DNA from: Erysipelotrichaceae bacterium
GTDB lineage: Bacteria; Bacillota_I; Bacilli_A; Erysipelotrichales; Erysipelotrichaceae
Direction of reading: 5' to 3'
Assembly: GCA_017405785.1 (NCBI GenBank)
Contig: JAFQZR010000007.1
Location: 51,917 to 115,916, forward strand
DNA: 64,000 nt
The notes under the pieces were generated by a model that saw nothing but the letters and a program-made list of their open reading frames with translations, ran no database searches and had not been told where the DNA came from. Shown in pieces: positions 25,835-33,191 of this stretch (position 1 is its first letter; every line of letters starts with the position of its first letter). The translations under genes were made by a program, and so were the position numbers.

Positions 25835-27733
25835 TTACCAGATAATAATACGCTTTTCCGGAGCGATGTACATCTGATCTTTTTCAGTTACACCGAATGC
25901 TTCATACCACTCAGGGAAGTTTCTGACCTGAATGTTGGCTCTTAACTTGCATGGTGAATGTACGTCATTCTTCAGTAACAGCTGGATGTATTCAGGATTA
26001 GCCTTCATGCACCAGATCCTGGCAAAGTTAATGAAGAACTTCTGGAAATCAGCGCCTTCTGTTTCATGCATTATCTGCAGAGCTACGGCTACACCGCCGT
26101 TATCAGCGATATTTTCACTGACTACCAGTTCGCCATTGACCTTGTCGCCGCCAAACGGGATACCGTCCCACTGTTCGATCATCTTCTGGGTCAGTTTCTG
26201 GAAAGCTGCAAAGTCTTCTTCCTTCCACCAGTTTGCCAGGTTGCCGTTTTCATCAAAATGAGATCCGTTATTATCGAAAGCATGAGAGATCTCATGAGCG
26301 ATTACCGTACCGATACCGCCGAGATTCTCGCTGGCAGACTGATTGATTGAATAGAAAGGCTTCTGGAGAATAGCTGCCGGGAATGTGATGTCATTTCTGC
26401 TAGGGTCATAGCAGGCATTGACCATGTGACCAGGCATCAGCCATTCACCGCGGTCAACTGTCTTGTGAAGCTTTCCGATACTGTCTTCCAGCAGTATGGC
26501 TATGACCTTTTCAACGGCATCATAATAACTGTCTTCTTCATTGACATGCATTCTGCTGAAGATCTCTCTGATTGAATCAGGATATCCCATCTTGATCTTG
26601 ATGGTTGAGAGTTTGAGAATAGCTTTGTCCTTGGTTTCCTGCCGCAGGAAATCATTATTTCTGACTCTGTCCATGTAGGTCGCAATGATCTTCTTGACCA
26701 TGTTGACTACATCTTTCTTGGCTTCTTCACCAAAGTATGTTCTTCCATAATAGACACCGATTGGTTCAGCATACAGTGCACCAACAATCTGATATGCCTG
26801 TTTTTCCATTTCAGGATCATTTGGTACACCTATCAGAGTTCTTCTGTAAATGGTGCTGTTGGAAGCGAGCTCTTCAGAAAGGAACTGTGACTTTGACAGT
26901 AAGGTCTTGACATATGCCCAGTGAGCATACATTGAGATATTCTCTTCATTGAAGTAGAAGTTCATTTCCTTAATGGCCTTAGGGTCAGCTACGATGATTT
27001 TGTCCGGAATATCATCTTTCCAGACAGCATGTAACATACCCTTGAAATCCATTGGCTTCAGATATTCTGCAGTTTCCTCTACCGTGAAAGGATTATACAT
27101 ACTTACATAATCAGCCCATTCTACCTGACTTTTAACCTTCTGAGCAACCAGCCCGTCGAAAGCCAGAGTATCTTCGAGATACTTTTTCTGTTCTTCTTCA
27201 CCTAAATCAGTGAACTTAAGAGCGTTGGCAGCCATTGTGCTGTAGACACCCAGTAACTGATTACCCGGTTCTGTTCCGTAATATGTTGTATCCGGCAGAA
27301 TGGTGCTTGGTCCCTTGATCATGAAGCAGTACTTTGTGGTATCGCTCATGTCTACTTCAACATCGCACTCAAATGGCAGCATTACTTGCTTCATAACAAA
27401 TTCAACAGCCTTTTCATTCAGTTTTTCAGCTGAATCGATGGCAGCGATCTCATGCAGCAGCGGTAATATCGGCTGAATGCCTTCTCTGTTACGTCTTTCA
27501 ACATCCATTACCTTGCGGTAAAGCTTGATGGCATCTTCAAACTCTCTGATATCAGTTGTCTTTTCACCTGAAGCGAAAGCTCTGAATTCTGACATCATGA
27601 GTTCTTCCAGTTCCTTATCCAGAGTTGAGAAACCGCCGATTGTCGGTCTGTCATCAGGAATGACGGCATTGGCTATCCATTCGCCGTTGACATATTCGTA
27701 TAAATCGTCCTGAATTCTTACTTTGTTTTCCAT
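25835..27733 (-). CDS. pepO: M13 family zinc endopeptidase (PepO-like)
   Basis: Starting at the ATG at 27733 (AAGGAG before it), the protein has 632 residues. It is a neprilysin-type metallopeptidase: NAFYSINQSAS-like segment FYSINQSASENLGG, zinc motif HEISH (480-484) in TVIAHEISHAFDNNG, third ligand in VSENIADNGGVAVAL, and the C-terminal NFPEWYEAFGV...IIW ending typical of M13. There is no signal peptide, so it is probably cytoplasmic like PepO of lactic acid bacteria, cutting oligopeptides. Upstream in-frame codons to 27784 are probably not translated. A perfect inverted repeat lies upstream of its promoter. Confidence 0.92.
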   Translation of the reverse strand: MENKVRIQDDLYEYVNGEWIANAVIPDDRPTIGGFSTLDKELEELMMSEFRAFASGEKTTDIREFEDAIKLYRKVMDVERRNREGIQPILPLLHEIAAIDSAEKLNEKAVEFVMKQVMLPFECDVEVDMSDTTKYCFMIKGPSTILPDTTYYGTEPGNQLLGVYSTMAANALKFTDLGEEEQKKYLEDTLAFDGLVAQKVKSQVEWADYVSMYNPFTVEETAEYLKPMDFKGMLHAVWKDDIPDKIIVADPKAIKEMNFYFNEENISMYAHWAYVKTLLSKSQFLSEELASNSTIYRRTLIGVPNDPEMEKQAYQIVGALYAEPIGVYYGRTYFGEEAKKDVVNMVKKIIATYMDRVRNNDFLRQETKDKAILKLSTIKIKMGYPDSIREIFSRMHVNEEDSYYDAVEKVIAILLEDSIGKLHKTVDRGEWLMPGHMVNACYDPSRNDITFPAAILQKPFYSINQSASENLGGIGTVIAHEISHAFDNNGSHFDENGNLANWWKEEDFAAFQKLTQKMIEQWDGIPFGGDKVNGELVVSENIADNGGVAVALQIMHETEGADFQKFFINFARIWCMKANPEYIQLLLKNDVHSPCKLRANIQVRNFPEWYEAFGVTEKDQMYIAPEKRIIIW

Positions 27734-27795
27734 AATAAGATTTACTCCTTTTATCATCCAGTTCATTATAACAGAACAGCCCATACTGGTACATA

Positions 27796-27818
27796 TACCG
27801 CAAGTAATACTTGCGGTA
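27796..27818. repeat. Perfect 10-base inverted repeat upstream of pepO
   Basis: TACCGCAAGT-AAT-ACTTGCGGTA lies about 30 bases upstream of the TATAAT for pepO and just after the tRNA terminator. It has no T-run, so it looks more like an operator than a second terminator. Confidence 0.5.
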
Positions 27819-27831
27819 GAAAAACAAATAC

Positions 27832-27852
27832 AAAAAAACTTCCTTTCGGAAG
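27832..27852 (-). terminator. Terminator of the tRNA cluster
   Basis: Minus-strand CTTCC-GAAA-GGAAG is followed by seven T, 14 bases after tRNA-Gly. Confidence 0.85.
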
Positions 27853-27866
27853 CATTGCTGTCTTTC

Positions 27867-27940
27867 TGGAGCGGGTGACGGGAATCGAACCCGCGTGGTT
27901 AGCTTGGAAGGCTAAAGTTCTACCATTGAACTACACCCGC
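27867..27940 (-). tRNA. tRNA-Gly(TCC)
   Basis: Cloverleaf on the minus strand with GCGGGTG acceptor, anticodon loop CTTCCAA (TCC) in a TTAGC/GCTAA stem, T-loop GGTTCGATTCC and encoded CCA. Last of six clustered tRNA genes. Confidence 0.97.
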
Positions 27941-27948
27941 ATGTTAAG

Positions 27949-28025
27949 TGGTGACCCGTGGGCGACTCGAACGCCCGACCCTTTGATTAAAAGTCAAATG
28001 CTCTACCGCCTGAGCTAACGGGTCA
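27949..28025 (-). tRNA. tRNA-Lys(TTT)
   Basis: Acceptor TGACCCG/CGGGTCA, anticodon loop CTTTTAA (TTT) in TTTGA/TCAAA stem, T-loop GTTCGAGTC, encoded CCA. Confidence 0.97.
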
Positions 28026-28027
28026 GA

Positions 28028-28102
28028 TGGCTGGAACGGATGGACTCGAACCATCGAGTGCCAGAGTCAAAGTCTGGTGCCTTACCACTTGGCTACGTCC
28101 CA
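28028..28102 (-). tRNA. tRNA-Gln(TTG)
   Basis: Acceptor TGGGACG/CGTTCCA, anticodon loop CTTTGAC (TTG) in CCAGA/TCTGG stem, T-loop GTTCGAGTC, encoded CCA. Confidence 0.97.
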
Positions 28103-28126
28103 AACTTTTTCAATTTCTTAAAAAAA

Positions 28127-28210
28127 TGGTGGGAGGGGGCAGATTCGAACTGCCGAACCCGAAGGAACAGATTTACAGTCTGCCGCGTTTAGCCACTTCG
28201 CTACCCTCCC
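28127..28210 (-). tRNA. tRNA-Tyr(GTA)
   Basis: Class II tRNA with acceptor GGGAGGG/CCCTCCC, anticodon loop CTGTAAA (GTA), a long variable arm (TTCCTTCGGG) and encoded CCA. Confidence 0.97.
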
Positions 28211-28226
28211 AAGATTTCAGATAAGA

Positions 28227-28302
28227 TGGTGCCGGATAAGGGACTCGAACCCCCAACCCACTGATTACAAATCAGTTGCGCTGCCAATTACGCCAATCCG
28301 GC
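28227..28302 (-). tRNA. tRNA-Thr(TGT)
   Basis: Acceptor GCCGGAT/ATCCGGC, anticodon loop TTTGTAA (TGT) in ACTGA/TCAGT stem, T-loop GTTCGAGTC, encoded CCA. Confidence 0.97.
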
Positions 28303-28310
28303 ATTTAAAA

Positions 28311-28386
28311 TGGTGGAGGTTAACGGGCTCGAACCGCTGACCCTCTGCTTGTAAGGCAGATGCTCTCCCAACTGAGCTAAACCTCC
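28311..28386 (-). tRNA. tRNA-Val(TAC)
   Basis: Acceptor GGAGGTT/AACCTCC, anticodon loop CTTACAA (TAC) in TCTGC/GCAGA stem, T-loop GTTCGAGCC, encoded CCA. First gene of the cluster. Confidence 0.97.
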
Positions 28387-28403
28387 ACTTACCGTGCTTT
28401 AAT

Positions 28404-28433
28404 ACTTTAGCACACTTTCACCTAAACAGTCAA
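28404..28433 (-). promoter_or_regulatory. Promoter of the tRNA cluster
   Basis: Minus-strand TTGACT (28428-28433), 18-base spacer, TAAAGT (28404-28409), ending about 17 bases before tRNA-Val. No other promoter is needed for the six genes. Confidence 0.7.
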
Positions 28434-28483
28434 TAAATATAGGTACTTTTATGACTTTCAGGCCTAATTATTTTTACATTTTT

Positions 28484-28494
28484 TATGATATAAT
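28484..28494 (+). promoter_or_regulatory. Extended -10 promoter of the small membrane gene pair
   Basis: TATGATATAAT, about 26 bases before the ATG at 28521; the -35 is poor. Confidence 0.5.
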
Positions 28495-28520
28495 GTCAAT
28501 AGTATTTTTTCGGAGGCCAT

Positions 28521-28907
28521 ATGTTTAAAATATATAATAAAAACGCGATTACCAGAAAGCAGAGATTACAGAACGCCATACTATTCGGAACATTAGCCGC
28601 AGTATTATGCACAGTGGTTCTGATACTTGTTTTCGGTGTGATCGGTGTATATGTTCCCCTGCTCTATGTAGCCCGGGGATATGTGATCTCCTGGGCCATC
28701 CGAAAGTTCGGCCATGGTGTTCAGATCCAGTTCTCCATACTGGCTGTAATACTGACAGCCCTTGTGATCATCATCACTGACTTTATCATCTTCGGCAACA
28801 TTCAGAATGTTCTTACCCTTTATTCCGGAGGCATTAATGCCTTATGGAATATCGGCTATCGCGCAGCAGCTCTGATCGTGGCATTCCAGAATGCCCGCAT
28901 CTTCTAG
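28521..28907 (+). CDS. Small multi-pass membrane protein
   Basis: The 128-residue protein has a short basic N-terminus (KNAITRKQRLQ) and three hydrophobic stretches, about residues 20-57 (perhaps two helices, with VPLLYVARGYVISWAIRK between), 70-92 and 105-122. CGGAGG precedes the ATG. I do not recognise the family. The size and the Arg-Gly-Tyr-rich middle are reminiscent of small membrane-complex subunits, but no function is claimed. The next gene follows after 8 bases and is also a small membrane protein. Confidence 0.65.
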   Translation: MFKIYNKNAITRKQRLQNAILFGTLAAVLCTVVLILVFGVIGVYVPLLYVARGYVISWAIRKFGHGVQIQFSILAVILTALVIIITDFIIFGNIQNVLTLYSGGINALWNIGYRAAALIVAFQNARIF

Positions 28908-28915
28908 GAGGAACC

Positions 28916-29260
28916 ATGAAAAAATACGGAAATCCACTGATTATTCTTATCTGCGGCAATGTGCTGCTTCATCTGATGAAGACCTATCTGCATCTCACTC
29001 TGATCGATGAGATCCTGGCTGTAGGAACAGCTGTTCTGCTTTTTGCCTTCGGCTATAACCTCAACACCAAATCAAAAGCAGTAAAAAAGACCGCCTGGTT
29101 CGGGAAGCTGCTGGTTTTCTGCATCTTCGTTGGCCTGATGGTCTATTCACTTGGTTTCTTTGACATTCCTGTCGTTTCAGCAGTACTGGATATGATCGGA
29201 TTTACCCGAGTATTCCTGTACATGATGTATATTTATCTGGGCTTCGTCTTCGGCGGTTAA
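28916..29260 (+). CDS. Small three-helix membrane protein
   Basis: The 114-residue protein starts at the ATG at 28916, with AGGAGGAACC before it. It has helices near residues 6-20, 27-43, 58-75 and 88-110, with a short basic loop NTKSKAVKKT. It is unknown to me. It shares a transcript with the preceding membrane protein and overlaps the convergent U32 gene by 4 bases. Confidence 0.62.
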   Translation: MKKYGNPLIILICGNVLLHLMKTYLHLTLIDEILAVGTAVLLFAFGYNLNTKSKAVKKTAWFGKLLVFCIFVGLMVYSLGFFDIPVVSAVLDMIGFTRVFLYMMYIYLGFVFGG

Positions 29261-31605
29261 GCTATCGAACGGTAGTAGATCTGCGCCAGAGAGTTGTCAT
29301 CACCGCTGCCGTTATCGGCGGCTTTTTTTAACTCGTTCAGCAGTTCTCTGACTTCTTTAGCTGATTCATCTGAGAAATCCAGTCTGTAATGAGGCAATGA
29401 TACTGATGTTACCAAGGAGAACCGCTTAAGTGGTTTATCTGTCATTATCGAACATACACAGTCATTGCAGTCTCTGTCCAGTAAGAAGCGGTTGCCGTTG
29501 TTTTCCAGATAATACTTTTCCTTACTGCCCTTTTTAATGCAGAACAGTTTCTTCTTATTACCGACAAAGTTACCTACCGGGCACTGTTCAGTGATCATTA
29601 ACGGAAGTCTTCCGTAAACAAGCAGTTCACATCGGCTGTTATCAGATAACCCTTCTATCTCCTCTACGCTTATCTCCGGCGATAAAGTTACTCTTTCCAG
29701 GTCATTCCAGAACCGTAAGGAGTGACTGTTTATGACATTGCCGGTATAGTCCAGATACAACGGCTGTCCGGTCCTTATGAAGCGGTGGAGCTGACCGATG
29801 TTATGGATAAGATAGCCGTCAACAGGAAGATTGCCAATCTCAGAAAGTACTTCATCATAAGTTTTCTGAGTATGTGCTCTCCACAGTCTTGGTACCTTGA
29901 TTACCCGTTGGCATCCTCTTTCATGGATCATGTCTACTGCCTCAGTAATTCCATCAAACTGGGTCACAGGAAGATATACAGTATCAACGGATCCGTCCTT
30001 CAGCACTTCTTTAAGCTGTGACATGTTACTGACAAGTACACTGAGCTTATATCCGTTATCAACGTATTTCTTTTCAAACTCAGGCAGTTGTTCTGCTGCT
30101 TTATCTCTCTTACTTAATGAAACTATCTTCTGATTCAGAGCACTGATTGCTTCATTTTTAAGAGCATTGAGCTGAGATTTATTAAGATACAGTCCTTCAT
30201 CAAGCTCAATTTCAAGTCCACTTATCGCTACATTTGTATTGCCTGTACGGCTGATCTGCTTACTGACAAGTTCTTCTGTCAATGGCTGATTCTGGGATGG
30301 CTGAGGAATATCGCCTGTACAGCTGACAGAGATGTTTCCGTACTTAAGAGCCAGAGATGCTTCTCTGTTCTCCAAGATAATGGCTTTTCCCGTAACCTCG
30401 ATCTGCCTGTTGGCATTGCGGTAATCACGGTCTACGGTATCATTCAGCAGTTTACTGAAAGTCTGATAAACCGGCTGGTTTTTACGGATCTTTCCCTTGA
30501 CCTTGAAAGAGACTGTTTCTGACCGCTGCACAGCCTTATTGACATAGAATCCCGTTCCGTTAGGATCATTACTCCAGATCTCTACCCCATCACCCGGAAT
30601 CAGATCTCTGGTAAAGCTGATCTGTACAAGTTCTCTTTTGGCGTCATAACTGATGACTTTACCGGCATAGACACCCCAGTTGCGAGGATGGATCGGACAC
30701 ATCATGTCCGGACCGGATCTGCTGTTAAGATAGCCTTCAGAGAATCCTCCGCGGTTAAAACTGAACTGCAGTTTCAGCAGATCATCCCGGCTCAGTTTCA
30801 TCCTGTTGCCTTTATAGTATTCATCTATGTATTTGCGGTAAACTCCTGTAACTGTCGCAACATATTCCGGAGATTTCATTCTTCCTTCGATTTTCAGAGA
30901 AGCCACACCGGCATCCAGTAACCGTGCCAGATCATTAACCGTACAGATATCCTTGGTTGACAGCAGATGTCCGTCAGCCACTTTCCTGTCATCCTGGTAC
31001 AGATCATATTCCATGCGGCAGTTCTGAGCGCACTTGCCTCTGTTTCCGCTTCTGTTGCCTAATACAGAGGAAATGTAACACTGACCTGAATAGCTTACGC
31101 ATAGAGCGCCGTGAATGAATACTTCAACTCTCAAGGAAGTATTCCGGCAGATGTTTCTTATCTCCTCAAGTGACAATTCACGGCTTAAAACTACGGTGGT
31201 AATGCCTAACTGTTCAAAAGCTCTGACTTCATCCAGGGAATTGGCTGTCAGCTGGGTTGAGGCATGCACCGGCAGATCAGGATAACAGGTCCCGACCAGT
31301 CTGATGGCTCCTAAGTCCTGCATGATCAGTCCATCCACACCCATTCTGTATAATTCGCCGATGAAGACCTTTAACTGTTCAAACTCACTGTCCTTATACA
31401 GAGTGTTAACTGTTACATAGACCTTTACACCGCGACAGTGACAGTAGTCACAGACTTCATTCAGTTCTTCAACGGAGAAGTTTCCGGCATAGGCACGCGC
31501 TGAAAACAGCTGACCTCCCAGATAGACCGCGTTGGCCCCGCTGGCAACAGCTGCCCTGACACATTCAAAGTTTCCGCTTGGCGCTAACAGTTCAACCTTA
31601 TTCAT
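29257..31605 (-). CDS. U32 family protein (RlhA/TrhP-like, with DUF3656-type region)
   Basis: The 782-residue protein opens KVELLAPSGNFECVRAAVASGANAVYLGG (split: VELLAPSGNFECV, AVASGANAVYLGG). It has the U32 signature VEVFIHGALCVSYSGQC near residue 165 and clustered cysteines (GKCAQNCRMEYDL), which in relatives bind a 4Fe-4S cluster. A middle domain (about 310-500) and a second barrel-like part with ITEQCPVGNF and DCNDCVC make it the long, DUF3656-containing form. E. coli relatives RlhA and TrhP hydroxylate 23S rRNA C2501 or tRNA wobble uridine; the same role here is inference. The ATG overlaps the upstream lipoprotein gene by 8 bases. Confidence 0.85.
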   Translation of the reverse strand: MNKVELLAPSGNFECVRAAVASGANAVYLGGQLFSARAYAGNFSVEELNEVCDYCHCRGVKVYVTVNTLYKDSEFEQLKVFIGELYRMGVDGLIMQDLGAIRLVGTCYPDLPVHASTQLTANSLDEVRAFEQLGITTVVLSRELSLEEIRNICRNTSLRVEVFIHGALCVSYSGQCYISSVLGNRSGNRGKCAQNCRMEYDLYQDDRKVADGHLLSTKDICTVNDLARLLDAGVASLKIEGRMKSPEYVATVTGVYRKYIDEYYKGNRMKLSRDDLLKLQFSFNRGGFSEGYLNSRSGPDMMCPIHPRNWGVYAGKVISYDAKRELVQISFTRDLIPGDGVEIWSNDPNGTGFYVNKAVQRSETVSFKVKGKIRKNQPVYQTFSKLLNDTVDRDYRNANRQIEVTGKAIILENREASLALKYGNISVSCTGDIPQPSQNQPLTEELVSKQISRTGNTNVAISGLEIELDEGLYLNKSQLNALKNEAISALNQKIVSLSKRDKAAEQLPEFEKKYVDNGYKLSVLVSNMSQLKEVLKDGSVDTVYLPVTQFDGITEAVDMIHERGCQRVIKVPRLWRAHTQKTYDEVLSEIGNLPVDGYLIHNIGQLHRFIRTGQPLYLDYTGNVINSHSLRFWNDLERVTLSPEISVEEIEGLSDNSRCELLVYGRLPLMITEQCPVGNFVGNKKKLFCIKKGSKEKYYLENNGNRFLLDRDCNDCVCSIMTDKPLKRFSLVTSVSLPHYRLDFSDESAKEVRELLNELKKAADNGSGDDNSLAQIYYRSIA

Positions 31606-32281
31606 TTAAGAACTCCTCACAGCTCTTTCCTATATCGTTAATAATCTTATCAGTCAGTTCCATTGAAGGATCATCAAGGCTTTCCGGTACGCATAATGAC
31701 ATTTTTACGGACTTGCCGTCTTTTATTATGACAAAGTTAGGTGCTCCTACTCTCTTGGCACCTTCAAACGGTGTTCCGTCTAAGGTTTCAACATCACTCC
31801 TGCTGTAATCATCCAGAACATCAGAAGCCATCTTTATGAACTGATGATATGCTTCAGGACCTTCGTGTGACAGATATACTTCATTGTTTTCATTCAGACT
31901 GTAGGCATCTCTGATGTCCTTATCCATATCATTGCCGATTCTGACATCGACATAATAGACTGTATCAACTTTCAGTTTCTTACATGTTTCCACAAAATAA
32001 GGAAGCACGCTGCGGCACCATGGACACCAGTTTGACCCGAAGTACACGATGAAAGATTTACCGCTGTTCATCATGGCAACCACATCTTCAATCGTCACAT
32101 AGACAAACGGATTGTCTTCATTTATTTCTATTACTCTGTAAGTGCCGCCATAACCGTCAGAAAGACCGTTCAGGGATTCATAATCTTCCTTAAACTTCAA
32201 TGCATCTTCACTGTTTTTATTTCCTGGAGTGCAGCCGGTAACGGCCAATAACACTAAAAGTACAGCTAACAATTTCTTCAT
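31598..32281 (-). CDS. Thioredoxin-like lipoprotein with CPWC site
   Basis: The 227-residue protein has a lipoprotein signal (KKLLAVLLVLLAVTGC, C17). A thioredoxin-fold segment runs FIVYFGSNWCPWCRSVLPYFVETCKK, with the redox pair C86/C89 (text split: FIVYFGSNWCPWCR, SVLPYFVETC). It would act outside the membrane as a thiol-disulfide reductase or oxidase. The insert around residues 120-165 is longer than in thioredoxin. It precedes and overlaps the U32 gene; a functional link is not evident. Confidence 0.82.
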   Translation of the reverse strand: MKKLLAVLLVLLAVTGCTPGNKNSEDALKFKEDYESLNGLSDGYGGTYRVIEINEDNPFVYVTIEDVVAMMNSGKSFIVYFGSNWCPWCRSVLPYFVETCKKLKVDTVYYVDVRIGNDMDKDIRDAYSLNENNEVYLSHEGPEAYHQFIKMASDVLDDYSRSDVETLDGTPFEGAKRVGAPNFVIIKDGKSVKMSLCVPESLDDPSMELTDKIINDIGKSCEEFLNE

Positions 32282-32326
32282 AACAGTATTATATCACAAC
32301 CTCATATATGTTATAATTATTAAGAT

Positions 32327-32400
32327 GCAGGCGTAGTTCAGTGGCAGAACATTAGCTTCCCAAGCTAAGTATGCGGGTTCGATTCCCGTCGCCTGCTCCA
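32327..32400 (+). tRNA. tRNA-Gly(CCC)
   Basis: Acceptor GCAGGCG/CGCCTGC, anticodon loop TTCCCAA (CCC) in TTAGC/GCTAA stem, T-loop GGTTCGATTCC, encoded CCA. TATAAT at 32312-32317 lies 9 bases upstream. Confidence 0.97.
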
Positions 32401-32485
32401 CTGATTTAGATGTTTGGCAAATTCCAAACTGCTGTATAGATCACTGACAAGGTGGTTTTTTTGTAAGAAAGTGTATTTGATAATT

Positions 32486-33139
32486 ATGAAGATAATGAAA
32501 TTTCTGAATGATATCAGAAAGCCGGACAATGATCTGAAACTGAAAAACAGAATAATCAATACTCTGTTGATATTTCTGTTTGGGATAGCCCTTGGGATAT
32601 TTTCCAAGTGGCTGGATATTCTGGAAATCGACAGTTCCGTATGGTGGATGAACATTGTAGAAGTCTTGGATCTGAACAATTTCTTTTCTGAAATGGCTGT
32701 CTGGTTATTCATAGCCCTGGCTGTTGCCGTGTTCAGTAAGACTGCTCTGAGAGCGGGTTTGAATGTTTTCCTGTTTTTTACGGGAATGTGCATCAGTTAT
32801 CATTTATATACAGTTGTTTTCGGTGGATTCAATCCTGAAGACTACATGATGATATGGTACGGTCTTACCATTATTTCACCAGTATTCGCAATTATATGCT
32901 GGTATGGCAGAAGTGAAAGCAGAGTATCAACAGTGATCAACAGCTTAGTACTGTTCTTCATGTCTGCCAGCTGTTTCAGCCTCGGAATGTTCTACTTCGA
33001 TTTCAGAGGCATTCTGTATACAGCCGTATTCATAGCTTGTTGTGCAGTTATCTATGTAAAGCCTGTCAGTTTTATGATCAGTTTAGTAACAGGCCTGGTT
33101 CTGGCATTTATGATTAGAATACCGTTTATAAGCGGTTAA
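32486..33139 (+). CDS. Multi-pass membrane protein, six to seven helices
   Basis: From the ATG at 32486 the protein has 217 residues: a charged start KFLNDIRKPDNDLKLKNRI, then helices near 25-42, 65-85, 92-108, 120-138, 148-170 and 172-215. I do not recognise the family; it resembles the general class of DUF-type small permease-like or regulator membrane proteins. No clear ribosome site precedes the start, and the frame is open back to 32414, so the start is uncertain. It follows tRNA-Gly and ends at a bidirectional terminator. Confidence 0.6.
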   Translation: MKIMKFLNDIRKPDNDLKLKNRIINTLLIFLFGIALGIFSKWLDILEIDSSVWWMNIVEVLDLNNFFSEMAVWLFIALAVAVFSKTALRAGLNVFLFFTGMCISYHLYTVVFGGFNPEDYMMIWYGLTIISPVFAIICWYGRSESRVSTVINSLVLFFMSASCFSLGMFYFDFRGILYTAVFIACCAVIYVKPVSFMISLVTGLVLAFMIRIPFISG

Positions 33140-33162
33140 CTGATCCATTCCCCCATAATATA

Positions 33163-33190
33163 TCAAGGGACCCTTGCAGGTCCCTTTTCA
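33163..33190. terminator. Bidirectional terminator
   Basis: AAGGGACC (33165-33172) pairs with GGTCCCTT (33179-33186), with TTTTC on the right and A-rich sequence on the left. Confidence 0.8.
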
Positions 33191-33191
33191 T

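Noticed and set aside
28027..28224. Plus-strand frame through the tRNA cluster
   Set aside because: It reads antisense through tRNA-Gln and tRNA-Tyr; such frames (with MAGTDGLEPSSARVK-like starts) are well-known false proteins.
32365..32793. Minus-strand frame ending RRRESNPHT
   Set aside because: The end is antisense to tRNA-Gly(CCC), a classic artefact, and it opposes a better membrane-protein gene.
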